A stretch of 39,242 nucleotides of DNA from XYB2-FULL-45-11 sp964355525 (GTDB taxonomy: Bacteria > Patescibacteriota > Patescibacteriia > UBA9934 > GWF2-40-263), in NCBI GenBank assembly GCA_964355525.1, contig CAYHDY010000005.1:1-39242 (forward strand). Reading direction: 5' to 3'. Shown piece after piece: positions 7,759 to 14,432 of this stretch (position 1 is the stretch's first letter; each line of letters opens with the position of its first letter). The notes beneath the pieces are model-generated. The model was given only the letters and a program-made list of their open reading frames with translations. It was not told the origin of the DNA and did not search any database. A program made the translations under genes and the position numbers.

Positions 7759-8114
7759 TAGATGAGTGGCAGGCTCTGGATTCGCGGGTCGTCTTTGTTG
7801 TACAGCCCTTCGTCCGCGACGAGAACGGTTTCTTTTCCGTCCGCATCGATTCCGAAGAACGTGCAATCCTCGTGTCCGATGCGAACGCGGAATCGACGCT
7901 CATAGGTGAATTCCGAGCTGAGCATCGTCTTGCCGCAAAAATCGCGGTAACCAACTCGACACGCGCGGCCGAGCATCACGTTGTTCAGAACCGCCTGCTT
8001 CTTCCATCCGAAGAACAGAAGCCACAGCAAATTCCACCAACGCGTCGGCGCCGCAGTCTTGTCACCTTTGACGAGCTCACCATTCTCGATTTCTTTGTCG
8101 AACTTCTTCCACAT
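7758..8114 (-). CDS. 118-residue protein with a Trp-rich hydrophobic segment, unknown function (array gene 4)
   Basis: Starts MWKKFDKEIENGELVKG. A short hydrophobic, Trp-rich stretch at about 25-37 (RWWNLLWLLFFGWKK) could be a membrane-interfacial or re-entrant helix. The rest looks beta-rich with cysteines (GRACRVGYRDFCG, GHEDCTFF). GAGG lies just upstream of the ATG, and a type B leader (8134-8289) precedes it. Family not recognised. Confidence 0.62.
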   Translation of the reverse strand: MWKKFDKEIENGELVKGDKTAAPTRWWNLLWLLFFGWKKQAVLNNVMLGRACRVGYRDFCGKTMLSSEFTYERRFRVRIGHEDCTFFGIDADGKETVLVADEGLYNKDDPRIQSLPLI

Positions 8115-8133
8115 GCCTCACCTCGATATTGAA

Positions 8134-8289
8134 TCCTCAATCCATCCGCAACGTCATTCGTCGCGAAGGTAATAAAGGGCTCAACGCATCCGGGACCATC
8201 CCAGAGTTGTTGAGCAGGCCAGGCAGTTGCCGCGGAGGTTTTTTACGTCTCCGCGGCTGTTGCCTGGCGAGTTTGAGAAAGAACTTTCG
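8134..8289 (-). promoter_or_regulatory. Type B leader, copy 2 (156-bp two-hairpin repeat)
   Basis: Second copy of the 156-bp unit at 7216-7371, with about seven differences, again filling the spacer between two array genes. The main stem is preserved. Confidence 0.75.
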
Positions 8290-8296
8290 GCCGAAC

Positions 8297-8647
8297 CTAC
8301 TTGATGATCACGATGTGCGGAGTCGCCTTCGGAAGGTCTTCCTTGCTGATCGTGATCACTGCATTACCGCTCACGACCTGTCGGATCGTCATGCTGCTGT
8401 CTTTGTGCTGTGTGCAGAAGAACGCAAGGCCACCGAAAGTGCACGGCATGGTCGGATCCATGTTATCGTGCAGAGCCAATCGCTCCTCGCACATCTTCCG
8501 CGCGACGTGCGCGCTCCAGGACGGTTTGTTCCAGTTCTGGTCAGTCACCGCACTGCAGGTTGTCGCCACTTGCTTCTGTCGTTCCTTGTTGACCGAACAA
8601 CCGACGAAGCAAGAAGCTAGAACGATGAGGATGAGAATGTAGCGCAT
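8297..8647 (-). CDS. Predicted lipoprotein (array gene 3)
   Basis: 116 residues. Signal peptide MRYILILIVLASCFVGCSV ends in a lipobox-like FVGC, giving Cys17 as the likely lipidated residue. The mature part has further cysteines (VATTCSAVTD, RKMCEERLAL, MPCTFGGLAFFC), suggesting disulfides in an exported protein. AGGAGG five bases before the ATG fixes the start. It is preceded by type A leader copy 3. No recognised family. Confidence 0.7.
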   Translation of the reverse strand: MRYILILIVLASCFVGCSVNKERQKQVATTCSAVTDQNWNKPSWSAHVARKMCEERLALHDNMDPTMPCTFGGLAFFCTQHKDSSMTIRQVVSGNAVITISKEDLPKATPHIVIIK

Positions 8648-8659
8648 GAGTGCCTCCTA

Positions 8660-8730
8660 TTGGTTGGCCGAGGTGCCCCTCGACGTCGAACGAAATTGTC
8701 CGGCGATTTCTGACATTGTTTCGTTCACCA
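8660..8730 (-). promoter_or_regulatory. Type A leader, copy 3
   Basis: More diverged than copies 1 and 2 in its upstream half, but the CGACGTCG palindrome and the GAGGGGCACCTC hairpin are intact. It ends in GGCCAACC before the SD. Confidence 0.65.
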
Positions 8731-8815
8731 CACATCCGACTGCCGGAGGTGATGTGCGAAGTCGAGTCCTGCAGCTGTGAAGCAGTTGCGGGCAGACTTT
8801 TAAATGGAGGAATGG

Positions 8816-8884
8816 CTAGGATTCAGACCAGACCCAGATCAGGAAGACAATGAAGCCAATACCAACAAGAATTAGGTCGATCAT
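8816..8884 (-). CDS. Possible 22-residue membrane peptide (array gene 2)
   Basis: Frame of 23 codons starting MIDLILVGIGFIVFLIW and ending in SES-stop. It is almost wholly hydrophobic and long enough for one membrane helix. It lies in the array spacer between the 64-residue membrane protein and the lipoprotein, in the same orientation. AGAAG before the ATG is only a weak SD, unlike its neighbours. It could be a real single-helix peptide or chance. Confidence 0.4.
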   Translation of the reverse strand: MIDLILVGIGFIVFLIWVWSES

Positions 8885-8933
8885 GTTGCTTCTGTATGCC
8901 CTGTGTCATGCACTGGGCGTTGAAATGAAGTGC

Positions 8934-9128
8934 TTACTGGCCGGTGTAGATGACACTGCCGTTCTCCACTTGCTCGTCATGTCCCAGGTAGGTCGTGGAT
9001 TCCACTCCGCCGAAATCAACTTTGGAAAGGATGAGATATCCGCCTCCGAAGATGATGATCAACGCCCAGACGATCCCCATGAACAGATCAAACGATTCTT
9101 GTTCGCGCTGACGATAACGGTAGGTCAT
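8934..9128 (-). CDS. 64-residue single-pass membrane protein, unknown function (array gene 1)
   Basis: Begins MTYRYRQREQESFDLFMG, with one hydrophobic helix at about 16-35 (LFMGIVWALIIIFGGGYLI) and a C-terminal tail ending in SVIYTGQ. The frame is open upstream, but GAGGA before the ATG at 9128 and the type C leader there support this start. It is the promoter-proximal main gene of the array, about 200 bases after the predicted transcription start. Unknown family. Confidence 0.65.
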   Translation of the reverse strand: MTYRYRQREQESFDLFMGIVWALIIIFGGGYLILSKVDFGGVESTTYLGHDEQVENGSVIYTGQ

Positions 9129-9180
9129 GATGTTGTCCTCGCCCCGCGTCACACGCCGGGTATTTTTGTTTTCGAACCCG
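9129..9180 (-). promoter_or_regulatory. Type C leader, copy 2
   Basis: GTTCGAA, then CCGGCGTGTGACGCGGG and GAGGA, as at 7703-7758, directly upstream of the first array gene. Confidence 0.5.
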
Positions 9181-9186
9181 TAACAG

Positions 9187-9239
9187 AAAAACCGATGTTT
9201 ACTTATTTCAAACAAGAGAAATACTCAAACATCGGTTTT
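9187..9239 (-). promoter_or_regulatory. Hairpin between array promoter and first gene (possible attenuator)
   Basis: 13-bp perfect inverted repeat AAAACCGATGTTT / AAACATCGGTTTT with a 26-nt loop, followed on the minus strand by TTTTTCTGTT. A 25-codon frame at 9203-9280 (MSFEAVGEEG...) runs through the 5' arm and stops in the loop, the geometry of a leader peptide. It has no SD, so translation is doubtful. Confidence 0.45.
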
Positions 9240-9335
9240 GCTATCATCAATCCTTCTTCGCCAACGGCTTCGAAGGACATGATGGGACTGGATAGCACAG
9301 CTCTCTCCCCGAGTTGTAATGATTTTAACTCGTTC

Positions 9336-9364
9336 AATATACCATATTTTGGGGGTTTTGTCAA
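9336..9364 (-). promoter_or_regulatory. Sigma-70-type promoter of the small-gene array
   Basis: TTGACA (9359-9364), 17-bp spacer, TATATT (9336-9341) on the minus strand: a near-consensus promoter facing the array, with no other gene between it and 9128. Confidence 0.75.
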
Positions 9365-9376
9365 GGTATGAGCGCT

Positions 9377-9400
9377 AAAAAATCGCTCATTTGAGCGATT
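9377..9400 (-). terminator. Intrinsic terminator after the FkbM methyltransferase gene
   Basis: 9-bp perfect stem (AATCGCTCA / TGAGCGATT) followed by TTTTTT on the minus strand, about 25 bases after the stop codon. It insulates the array promoter just downstream. Confidence 0.75.
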
Positions 9401-9409
9401 TTCGTTTTT

Positions 9410-9419
9410 AGGATCTTCG
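9410..9419. repeat. Right copy of the 10-bp direct repeat flanking the small-gene array
   Basis: AGGATCTTCG, same orientation as 4395-4404. It lies 5 bases from the FkbM stop codon. Confidence 0.4.
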
Positions 9420-9424
9420 AGGAA

Positions 9425-10234
9425 TTAGTCGGCTTTTGGCATGGCTTTAAACAAGAAGTGCATATTGGTTACGGGAGTGTTTTTGACGTTGAAATTTGCG
9501 AATATCTTGCAAAATTCATCGACAGTGCCATCGATCAGGTCTGTGTGGAGCTCGCCGATGAAATAATCGACTCTGTTTATTTGCGTGAAAGCTCGAAATG
9601 TTTTCAATTCTGCGCCTTCGATGTCGAATTTGATGAGATCAACATGCGGGAGATGAAGTGTCTGCATAATTGTGTCGATCGTTTGCGTTTTTACTCGCGC
9701 GAACGAGGCATGAGCAACATGTTGGTTCAGTGATGAGGAGAATGAACCTTCGGATTGCAGAAATAATTTTTCCGTTCCGTTTTGATTCGAAATAGCGTAT
9801 GGAAACAGATGAACGTTTGAAAATTGTGCACAGTTTTTTTGCAGACGTTCGAAGATATTCGGGTTCGGTTCAAATCCGTAGATGATCGCATTCGGATATT
9901 TCAGTTTGAAGGCGATGATCGACGTTCCGATGTTGCTTCCCAAATCCAAAATGATTTTTGGAATGGGCATTTCCGGGAATGCATATTCATTTCGACCAAT
10001 GACATCCACGAGGGCGAGCAAATCGTAATAATCAAAAATAAAAAATTCAAACGTCTTGTCGAATTGTTTGAGTCGAACGGATGTTTGCATCGTTGATCGA
10101 AGATGAAACCATTTTTTCACGAGAAACAAAAAACAAAGAAAGAATATTTGAAATTTCGCGCGGTTGTTCGCACCGAGTGAAACAAGCAATGCGGTTGTTT
10201 TGATTTTTTCGCGAACGCGTTTGATGAATGTCAT
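9425..10234 (-). CDS. FkbM-family methyltransferase
   Basis: 269 residues. An SAM-binding Rossmann fold starts with ILDLGSNIGTS (95-105, motif I). YGFEPNPNIFERL (120-132) carries the acidic ribose-binding residue. VDLIKFDIEGAELKTF (about 205-220) is the FkbM signature 'lvKiDvEGaE'. FkbM-type enzymes O-methylate hydroxyls, often on sugars of exported polysaccharides or on natural products. Its position 6 bases after a glycosyltransferase gene points to modification of the glycan made by this cluster. The N-terminal 50 residues are hydrophobic and basic and may associate with the membrane. Confidence 0.85.
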   Translation of the reverse strand: MTFIKRVREKIKTTALLVSLGANNRAKFQIFFLCFLFLVKKWFHLRSTMQTSVRLKQFDKTFEFFIFDYYDLLALVDVIGRNEYAFPEMPIPKIILDLGSNIGTSIIAFKLKYPNAIIYGFEPNPNIFERLQKNCAQFSNVHLFPYAISNQNGTEKLFLQSEGSFSSSLNQHVAHASFARVKTQTIDTIMQTLHLPHVDLIKFDIEGAELKTFRAFTQINRVDYFIGELHTDLIDGTVDEFCKIFANFNVKNTPVTNMHFLFKAMPKAD

Positions 10235-10240
10235 AAAAAA

Positions 10241-11407
10241 TTATTTTTCGAAATGTTCGAATTGTCTCAGATATTCTTTTGCGGTCTCCGTCCATGCAAA
10301 TTTTTTTGCGCGTTCGATTCCCGTGCAGTGCAATTGTTCTTGCAACGGTTTTGACTGCATCACTCCACGAATCGCGTCCGCAATATCCTGCGCATTGAAC
10401 GGATCCACATGCACAGCCGCGGTTCCCGTCAGTTCCGGCATGCTCGAAGTTTGACTCGTGATGACGGGCAATCCGCAGGCCATTGCCTCGAGAACGGGGA
10501 GGCCAAAACCTTCGTAGAAAGATGGCCAAACCAATACGGATGCGGAGCGATAAATGGTTGGGCGATCGATCGCGTTCACATAATCGAGTGTGTGCACCCA
10601 GTCGCAAACGTCACGTCGCCACATGCGGCGGCGGATCGCATGAGATTTCCATCCCCATTTTCCGACGAGGAACAGAGGTAAATCGTCGTGTGTCTTTTCA
10701 CGATAGAGTTTCATTCCCTCGATAATCGACAATACATTTTTTCTCGGCTCGATCGTGCCGACGAATAAGGCAAACCGTTTCGGAAGTTTTAATTTCGATC
10801 GCACACCATGATCTCGCGCTTCCATGTTCGGGTGAAACGTCGAGTCAACACCGTGCGGAATCGCGATGACATCATCAGACGATTTTCGAAACACACGTTC
10901 GACATCGCGCTTCGTCGATTCGCTCGGTGTGATGATGGTTCGACTTGCTTCGATTAATTTCTCGACCCGAATCACTCGATGCCACAATCGCATTTTCCAT
11001 GAATAGAATTCCGGAAAGAATTTCCACGAAAGGTCGTGAATGGTGAGGATTGTCGGAATGTCTTTTGGCAAAATCGTGATATTCAAATTTGGCATGAAGA
11101 TGAGGTCGATTTCATCTGGCACAAGCCAATTGATCGACGGACTTTTCAGAAAGAGAAATTTGAGATTGAGAAGTTTGTTCGAAATCGAAATGTGACGATG
11201 TGTTACGAACGATGGAAACGTGAATGTCGAAGATGAACGTTCACGAAACAATCCGAGAAGATCCGGTTTCGTTTTCCCCGTCGTTAATAAAACGAATTGA
11301 TGTTCATTCGAAAATTTAAAAAGAGCGTGAAGCAATTGGATTGTGTATTCTCCAACTCCGCTCACGCTTTTTTCATGAAGATGTCGGCAATCAACGAGAA
11401 TTCGCAT
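10241..11407 (-). CDS. GT4-family glycosyltransferase
   Basis: 388 residues from the ATG giving MRILVDCRHLHEKSVSGVGEY, the normal start of this GT-B family with its Gly-rich loop. The frame extends 21 codons upstream into a repeat-rich spacer and I exclude that part. IPHGVDSTFHPN and LFVGTIEPRKNVLSIIEGM mark the domain junction. VWPSFYEGFGLPVLEAMACGLPVI is the donor-nucleotide motif with ExFGxxxxE. Closest in style to mannosyl/rhamnosyl-type GT4 enzymes of O-antigen clusters; donor and acceptor are not determinable. It lies between another GT4 and the FkbM gene in one minus-strand run. Confidence 0.88.
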   Translation of the reverse strand: MRILVDCRHLHEKSVSGVGEYTIQLLHALFKFSNEHQFVLLTTGKTKPDLLGLFRERSSSTFTFPSFVTHRHISISNKLLNLKFLFLKSPSINWLVPDEIDLIFMPNLNITILPKDIPTILTIHDLSWKFFPEFYSWKMRLWHRVIRVEKLIEASRTIITPSESTKRDVERVFRKSSDDVIAIPHGVDSTFHPNMEARDHGVRSKLKLPKRFALFVGTIEPRKNVLSIIEGMKLYREKTHDDLPLFLVGKWGWKSHAIRRRMWRRDVCDWVHTLDYVNAIDRPTIYRSASVLVWPSFYEGFGLPVLEAMACGLPVITSQTSSMPELTGTAAVHVDPFNAQDIADAIRGVMQSKPLQEQLHCTGIERAKKFAWTETAKEYLRQFEHFEK

Positions 11408-11520
11408 AAGGCAGAGGTGAACAAATGAGAACAAAGGTGACCAAAGGAATGAGGCAAAAACACGGAACATCCTCTGTTCACGTTTGTTTACCTCTGTTCA
11501 CCTTTGTTTACCTTTTGTTT
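11408..11520. repeat. Inverted word-array repeat (GGTGAACAAAGG / GGTAAACAGAGG type)
   Basis: The left arm on plus (11409-11446) and the right arm on minus (11469-11518) both consist of degenerate tandem units such as AGAGGTGAACAAA and AAAGGTGACC, so the arms pair imperfectly. The right arm also encodes the last residues (KVNKGEQR) of the upstream glycosyltransferase. Similar structures built from other words occur at 19522-19634 and 19966-20022. Confidence 0.6.
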
Positions 11521-12585
11521 CACCAACTCTTTCATCTGATCGACAAACTTTTCCCGACTAAACTTTTCTGCGTGTGATTTGATTTTGTGCGGATCATATT
11601 TCGATCCATCGAATTGCGATAAATGCTGTGCGAGTTCATCGACGGATTGCGTTTCGAAGAACTCTCCGCTCAGACCCTCGACAACGGTTTCCGTCGCACC
11701 GCCTTTTCGATATGCAATCACAGGAGTTCCGCTTGCCATCGCCTCAACGGGCGTGATGCCGAAATCTTCTTCTTGCGGATGAATGAACGCTTTTGCGTTT
11801 GCATACAACTCGCGTTGTTCTTTTTCGGACACACGTCCGAGAAATTCCACGTTTGACTTCGCCATCTTGCGTAATTGTTTTTCGACGGGGCCGTTTCCGA
11901 AAATTTTAAGTGGGACGCCGGTTTTATTCGCTGCCTCGATCACCAAATCGAAACGCTTGTACGCGACGAGACGACCTCCTGTGAGAAAATACGTTTTTGG
12001 TTTCGGGGAAAGATGAAAATGATTTGTTTCGACGGGCGGAAAAATAATTTCCGAGTCTCTTCGATAAAATTTTTTGATGCGATCGGCGACTGTTTGCGAA
12101 TTTGCGACAAAATGATCGACGCGTTGTGCGGCAAGTTGATCCCATGTGCGCAATCGAGAAAGCACGGGTGGTAACATCGCCTTCACAAATGCCGGTACGC
12201 GCAACTCGCGAATGTAACTTTGTGTGTCTGTCCATAGATAGCGTGTCGGGGTGTGGCAATAACAAATGTGAATCGCATCCGGTCGTGTGATGATTCCTTT
12301 TGCAAACGCGCTCGTCGAGGAAATTACGACATCAAATTCGCGCAGATCATAATGTTCCGTCGCGGTCGGCATGAGGCTGATGTACCACTGGTACTTTCGT
12401 GTCGCGAAAGGGAATCGTTGTAAAAACGAGGTTCGAATATCCTTTCCGACAAACCCCGGCATCTTTTTTTCATCAAAAAACAAAACAAAGGTCGGAGCTT
12501 CCGGCCATGTTTCTTGTAGGACTTCCAGCACTTTTTCAGCACCGCCGTCTTGAACCAGATAATCATGAACAAGCGCAATCTTCAT
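11488..12585 (-). CDS. GT4-family glycosyltransferase (WbaZ-like)
   Basis: 365 residues. MKIALVHDYLVQDGGAEKVLEVL is the typical start of the WbaZ/mannosyltransferase-like GT4 group. CYCHTPTRYLW near residue 110 is a conserved acceptor-side motif of these enzymes, PPVETNHFHLSPK starts the donor half, and FIHPQEEDFGITPVEAMASG is the ExFGxxxxE donor motif. The last residues KVNKGEQR come from the repeat array at 11469-11518 and are probably dispensable. There is no SD. It is the first protein gene after the tRNA-like locus. Confidence 0.88.
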   Translation of the reverse strand: MKIALVHDYLVQDGGAEKVLEVLQETWPEAPTFVLFFDEKKMPGFVGKDIRTSFLQRFPFATRKYQWYISLMPTATEHYDLREFDVVISSTSAFAKGIITRPDAIHICYCHTPTRYLWTDTQSYIRELRVPAFVKAMLPPVLSRLRTWDQLAAQRVDHFVANSQTVADRIKKFYRRDSEIIFPPVETNHFHLSPKPKTYFLTGGRLVAYKRFDLVIEAANKTGVPLKIFGNGPVEKQLRKMAKSNVEFLGRVSEKEQRELYANAKAFIHPQEEDFGITPVEAMASGTPVIAYRKGGATETVVEGLSGEFFETQSVDELAQHLSQFDGSKYDPHKIKSHAEKFSREKFVDQMKELVKQKVNKGEQR

Positions 12586-12635
12586 ATCAGTGGCACTTTA
12601 CCTGATCCTGCAATCATTGACAATTTCGTATTAGA

Positions 12636-12667
12636 AACAAAAACCACAGAAAATATCTGTGGTTTTT
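12636..12667 (-). terminator. Intrinsic terminator after the tRNA-like gene
   Basis: AAAAACCACAGA / TCTGTGGTTTTT, a 12-bp perfect stem with a 5-nt loop and T-run on the minus strand, about 28 bases after the CCA end of the tRNA-like gene. Confidence 0.75.
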
Positions 12668-12694
12668 GCAGACCCGGGCCCAAGACTCTCGCCT

Positions 12695-12770
12695 TGGTGG
12701 ACCCGACGGGGATCGAACCCGTGATTATCAGTGTCAAACGGATCGAGGTTGCCATTACCTCCACAGGCCC
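12695..12770 (-). tRNA. tRNA-like gene, isotype unresolved
   Basis: 76-nt cloverleaf with encoded CCA. Acceptor GGGCCTG/CGGGTCC (two G-U pairs), D arm GAGG/CCTC with GG in the loop, T arm ACGGG-TTCGATC-CCCGT. The anticodon arm ATCCG-TTTGACA-CTGAT has a C-T mismatch. By position the anticodon would be UGA (Ser), but there is no long variable arm, which a serine tRNA needs. Shifting to GAC (Val) destroys the stem, and a standard tRNA-Val(GAC) exists at 35279-35355. It may be a decayed or specialised tRNA. Twelve bases of the anticodon arm are complementary to its own leader (12823-12834). Confidence 0.55.
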
Positions 12771-12786
12771 ATGATGCCCGGGAAAT

Positions 12787-12821
12787 AAAAAACTCCTAAC
12801 ACATGAGTTAAGGAGTTTTTT
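12787..12821. terminator. Bidirectional hairpin in the tRNA-like leader
   Basis: AAAAAACTCCT / AGGAGTTTTTT with extra TAAC/GTTA pairing in the loop and T-runs on both strands. It lies between the minus-strand promoter and the tRNA-like gene, so it would stop most transcripts unless prevented. Confidence 0.65.
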
Positions 12822-12822
12822 A

Positions 12823-12834
12823 TTGACACTGATA
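12823..12834. repeat. 12-bp inverted-repeat partner of the tRNA-like anticodon arm
   Basis: TTGACACTGATA here is the exact reverse complement of 12726-12737, inside the tRNA-like gene. In the minus-strand transcript the leader could pair with the anticodon arm across the terminator-like hairpin. Confidence 0.55.
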
Positions 12835-12869
12835 TAGTAGTGAAGGTCACCACCTCAATCCGTATTTCT

Positions 12870-12898
12870 ATTTAATCAGAAAATTTTTCTGTTGTCAA
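12870..12898 (-). promoter_or_regulatory. Promoter of the tRNA-like locus
   Basis: TTGACA (12893-12898), 17-bp spacer, TTAAAT (12870-12875) on the minus strand, immediately after the sugar-transferase gene. Confidence 0.55.
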
Positions 12899-12912
12899 TG
12901 GTTGGTTGTGGA

Positions 12913-14325
12913 TTAGTACGCGCCTTTTCGAAAAATTACGACGATTGGCGTCTTCAACAAAATATACAAATCCAACCACGGACTCCAGTGCTCGATGTAA
13001 TATGTATCGAGTCGAACCTCCTCATCGAAATCGAGGTCGGCGCGGCCGGAGATTTGGGCGAGACCGGTGATGCCGGGTTTAATCGTTAAAACTTTTCTGT
13101 GTTCGGGTTTGTATTTGGCGACTTCTTCGGGCATGTGCGGGCGCGGACCGACCAAACTCATGCGGCCGATGAAGACGAGAAAAAATTCGGGAAGTTCGTC
13201 AATGGAAAATTTTCGAATAAACCGGCCAACGTGTGTGATGCGCGGATCATTCGCAATCTTTACCATCGGAGAATTCTTGCGTGTGTCTTGTGATGCGAGT
13301 TCGGTATAGCGCATGTTATGCGAGTGGGGGATCATCGAGCGGAATTTGAAATAGGCAAACGGAGTTCCTCCTTGACCGACGCGTGTCATTTGTTTGTTGT
13401 CATCAAGTCGCGAAAAGAAGATCGGTCCGCGTGAATCGAGTTTGATCGCGATTGCGGTGAGGAGCATGATCGGCGAGGTGATGACGATTAAGATCAATGA
13501 TCCGAAGATGTCGAAAAGACGTTTGTAAATTGCGCCCCAACCGTCGAGTGGTGTTTTTTGCACTTCAATGACGGGAATACCCGAGAACATGTGGATGACG
13601 GAGCGTCCGACTGCGGTTGCGTACAAATCGGCACTGTATCGAAATCCGAGATGTTCGACATCGGTGAAGGTGATGAGATCGAGGGTTGTTTGTTTGCCTG
13701 CGTCCGGATCCGCAAGTAAAATTTCATCGATTTTGTTTTCCGATTTCAAGCGTTTGATTTTTTTTGCGGTCGCATCGTCAAATGTTTTGAATGAGGCGAC
13801 AATCGAAAGACCAAGTGAAGGTTTCTTTTTGAAAATGTTCGTCAGTGTTTCCGCCGTATCCGTCGATCCAATCACAACAACGCGATACACGCCGATTCCG
13901 GAACGCATAAGCGATCGCTGTACACCGCGAATCGCGAGACGGCCGAGCGAGACGAAGACAATCGCGAAGAACCATGCTACAAGCGCGATGAAACGGGAAT
14001 CAAAAAGCGTGCGCGAGAAAAAGAGAATCGCAAACACGAGCGCCATCGAGGCGGAACACGCGAGAACGACGCGCGAAAGTTCTTTCCAAATGGAACGTCT
14101 GTGTGTCGAGTAAAGTCCCGCGGTTGCAAAGACGAAAATCCAAATCGACAATGCCGGAAGAAGAATTGTTAGATATTGCGACAAAGACAAATTGAAAATG
14201 ACAGGACGAATGGAAACAAAATACGGATGAAATCGAGAATAGTACGCAGCGATTCCCGCGGCGACAAGTGCAAAATAATCCAGCGGAACAAGCAGTAAAG
14301 TAAATGTTAATTCAGATCGTTTCAT
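12913..14325 (-). CDS. Polyprenyl-phosphate glycosyl-1-phosphate transferase (bacterial sugar transferase)
   Basis: 470 residues. The N-terminal half has four to five membrane helices (about 8-110) and a Rossmann-like middle domain (VYRVVVIGSTDTAETL). The C-terminal catalytic domain (about 270-470) opens with YKRLFDIFGSLILIVITSPI, has YFKFRSM and GRFIRKFSIDELPEFF, and closes with SLVGPRPHMPEEV and KPGITGLAQISGRADLDFDE, all hallmarks of the WbaP/CpsE class. Such enzymes load the first sugar phosphate onto undecaprenyl phosphate and so start glycan assembly for the neighbouring GT4 enzymes. The frame is open upstream, but that part contains a repeat and reaches rnpB, so I start at MKRSELTFTLL. 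Confidence 0.93.
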   Translation of the reverse strand: MKRSELTFTLLLVPLDYFALVAAGIAAYYSRFHPYFVSIRPVIFNLSLSQYLTILLPALSIWIFVFATAGLYSTHRRSIWKELSRVVLACSASMALVFAILFFSRTLFDSRFIALVAWFFAIVFVSLGRLAIRGVQRSLMRSGIGVYRVVVIGSTDTAETLTNIFKKKPSLGLSIVASFKTFDDATAKKIKRLKSENKIDEILLADPDAGKQTTLDLITFTDVEHLGFRYSADLYATAVGRSVIHMFSGIPVIEVQKTPLDGWGAIYKRLFDIFGSLILIVITSPIMLLTAIAIKLDSRGPIFFSRLDDNKQMTRVGQGGTPFAYFKFRSMIPHSHNMRYTELASQDTRKNSPMVKIANDPRITHVGRFIRKFSIDELPEFFLVFIGRMSLVGPRPHMPEEVAKYKPEHRKVLTIKPGITGLAQISGRADLDFDEEVRLDTYYIEHWSPWLDLYILLKTPIVVIFRKGAY

Positions 14326-14335
14326 AAATTCATTC

Positions 14336-14362
14336 GTAGGGGCGGGTCTTGTGCCTGCCCGT
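14336..14362. repeat. GTAGGGG-class palindrome (5' leader of the sugar transferase)
   Basis: GTAGGGGCGGGTCTTGTGCC... with the stem GGGCRGG paired across the GTCTTGTG loop. Same class as 15973, 28314 and 28453. Confidence 0.7.
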
Positions 14363-14400
14363 TGATGTGCATCAGTTCGAATAATTATTCTCATCGTATC

Positions 14401-14424
14401 AAAAAATCCCGCGCGAGGCGAGAT
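14401..14424 (-). terminator. Intrinsic terminator of rnpB
   Basis: ATCTCGC/GCGGGAT stem with a CTCGC loop followed by a T-run on the minus strand, a few bases after the P1 helix closes. Confidence 0.65.
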
Positions 14425-14432
14425 TCTTTGGT

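Noticed and set aside
7758..9420. Array as part of a classic integron or gene-cassette system
   Set aside because: No integrase gene and no attC-like sites with the conserved core; the recurring units are 5' leaders, not downstream recombination sites.
12695..12898. T-box riboswitch upstream of the glycosyltransferases
   Set aside because: No specifier loop or conserved T-box sequence; the CCA-terminated cloverleaf is itself in the transcript.
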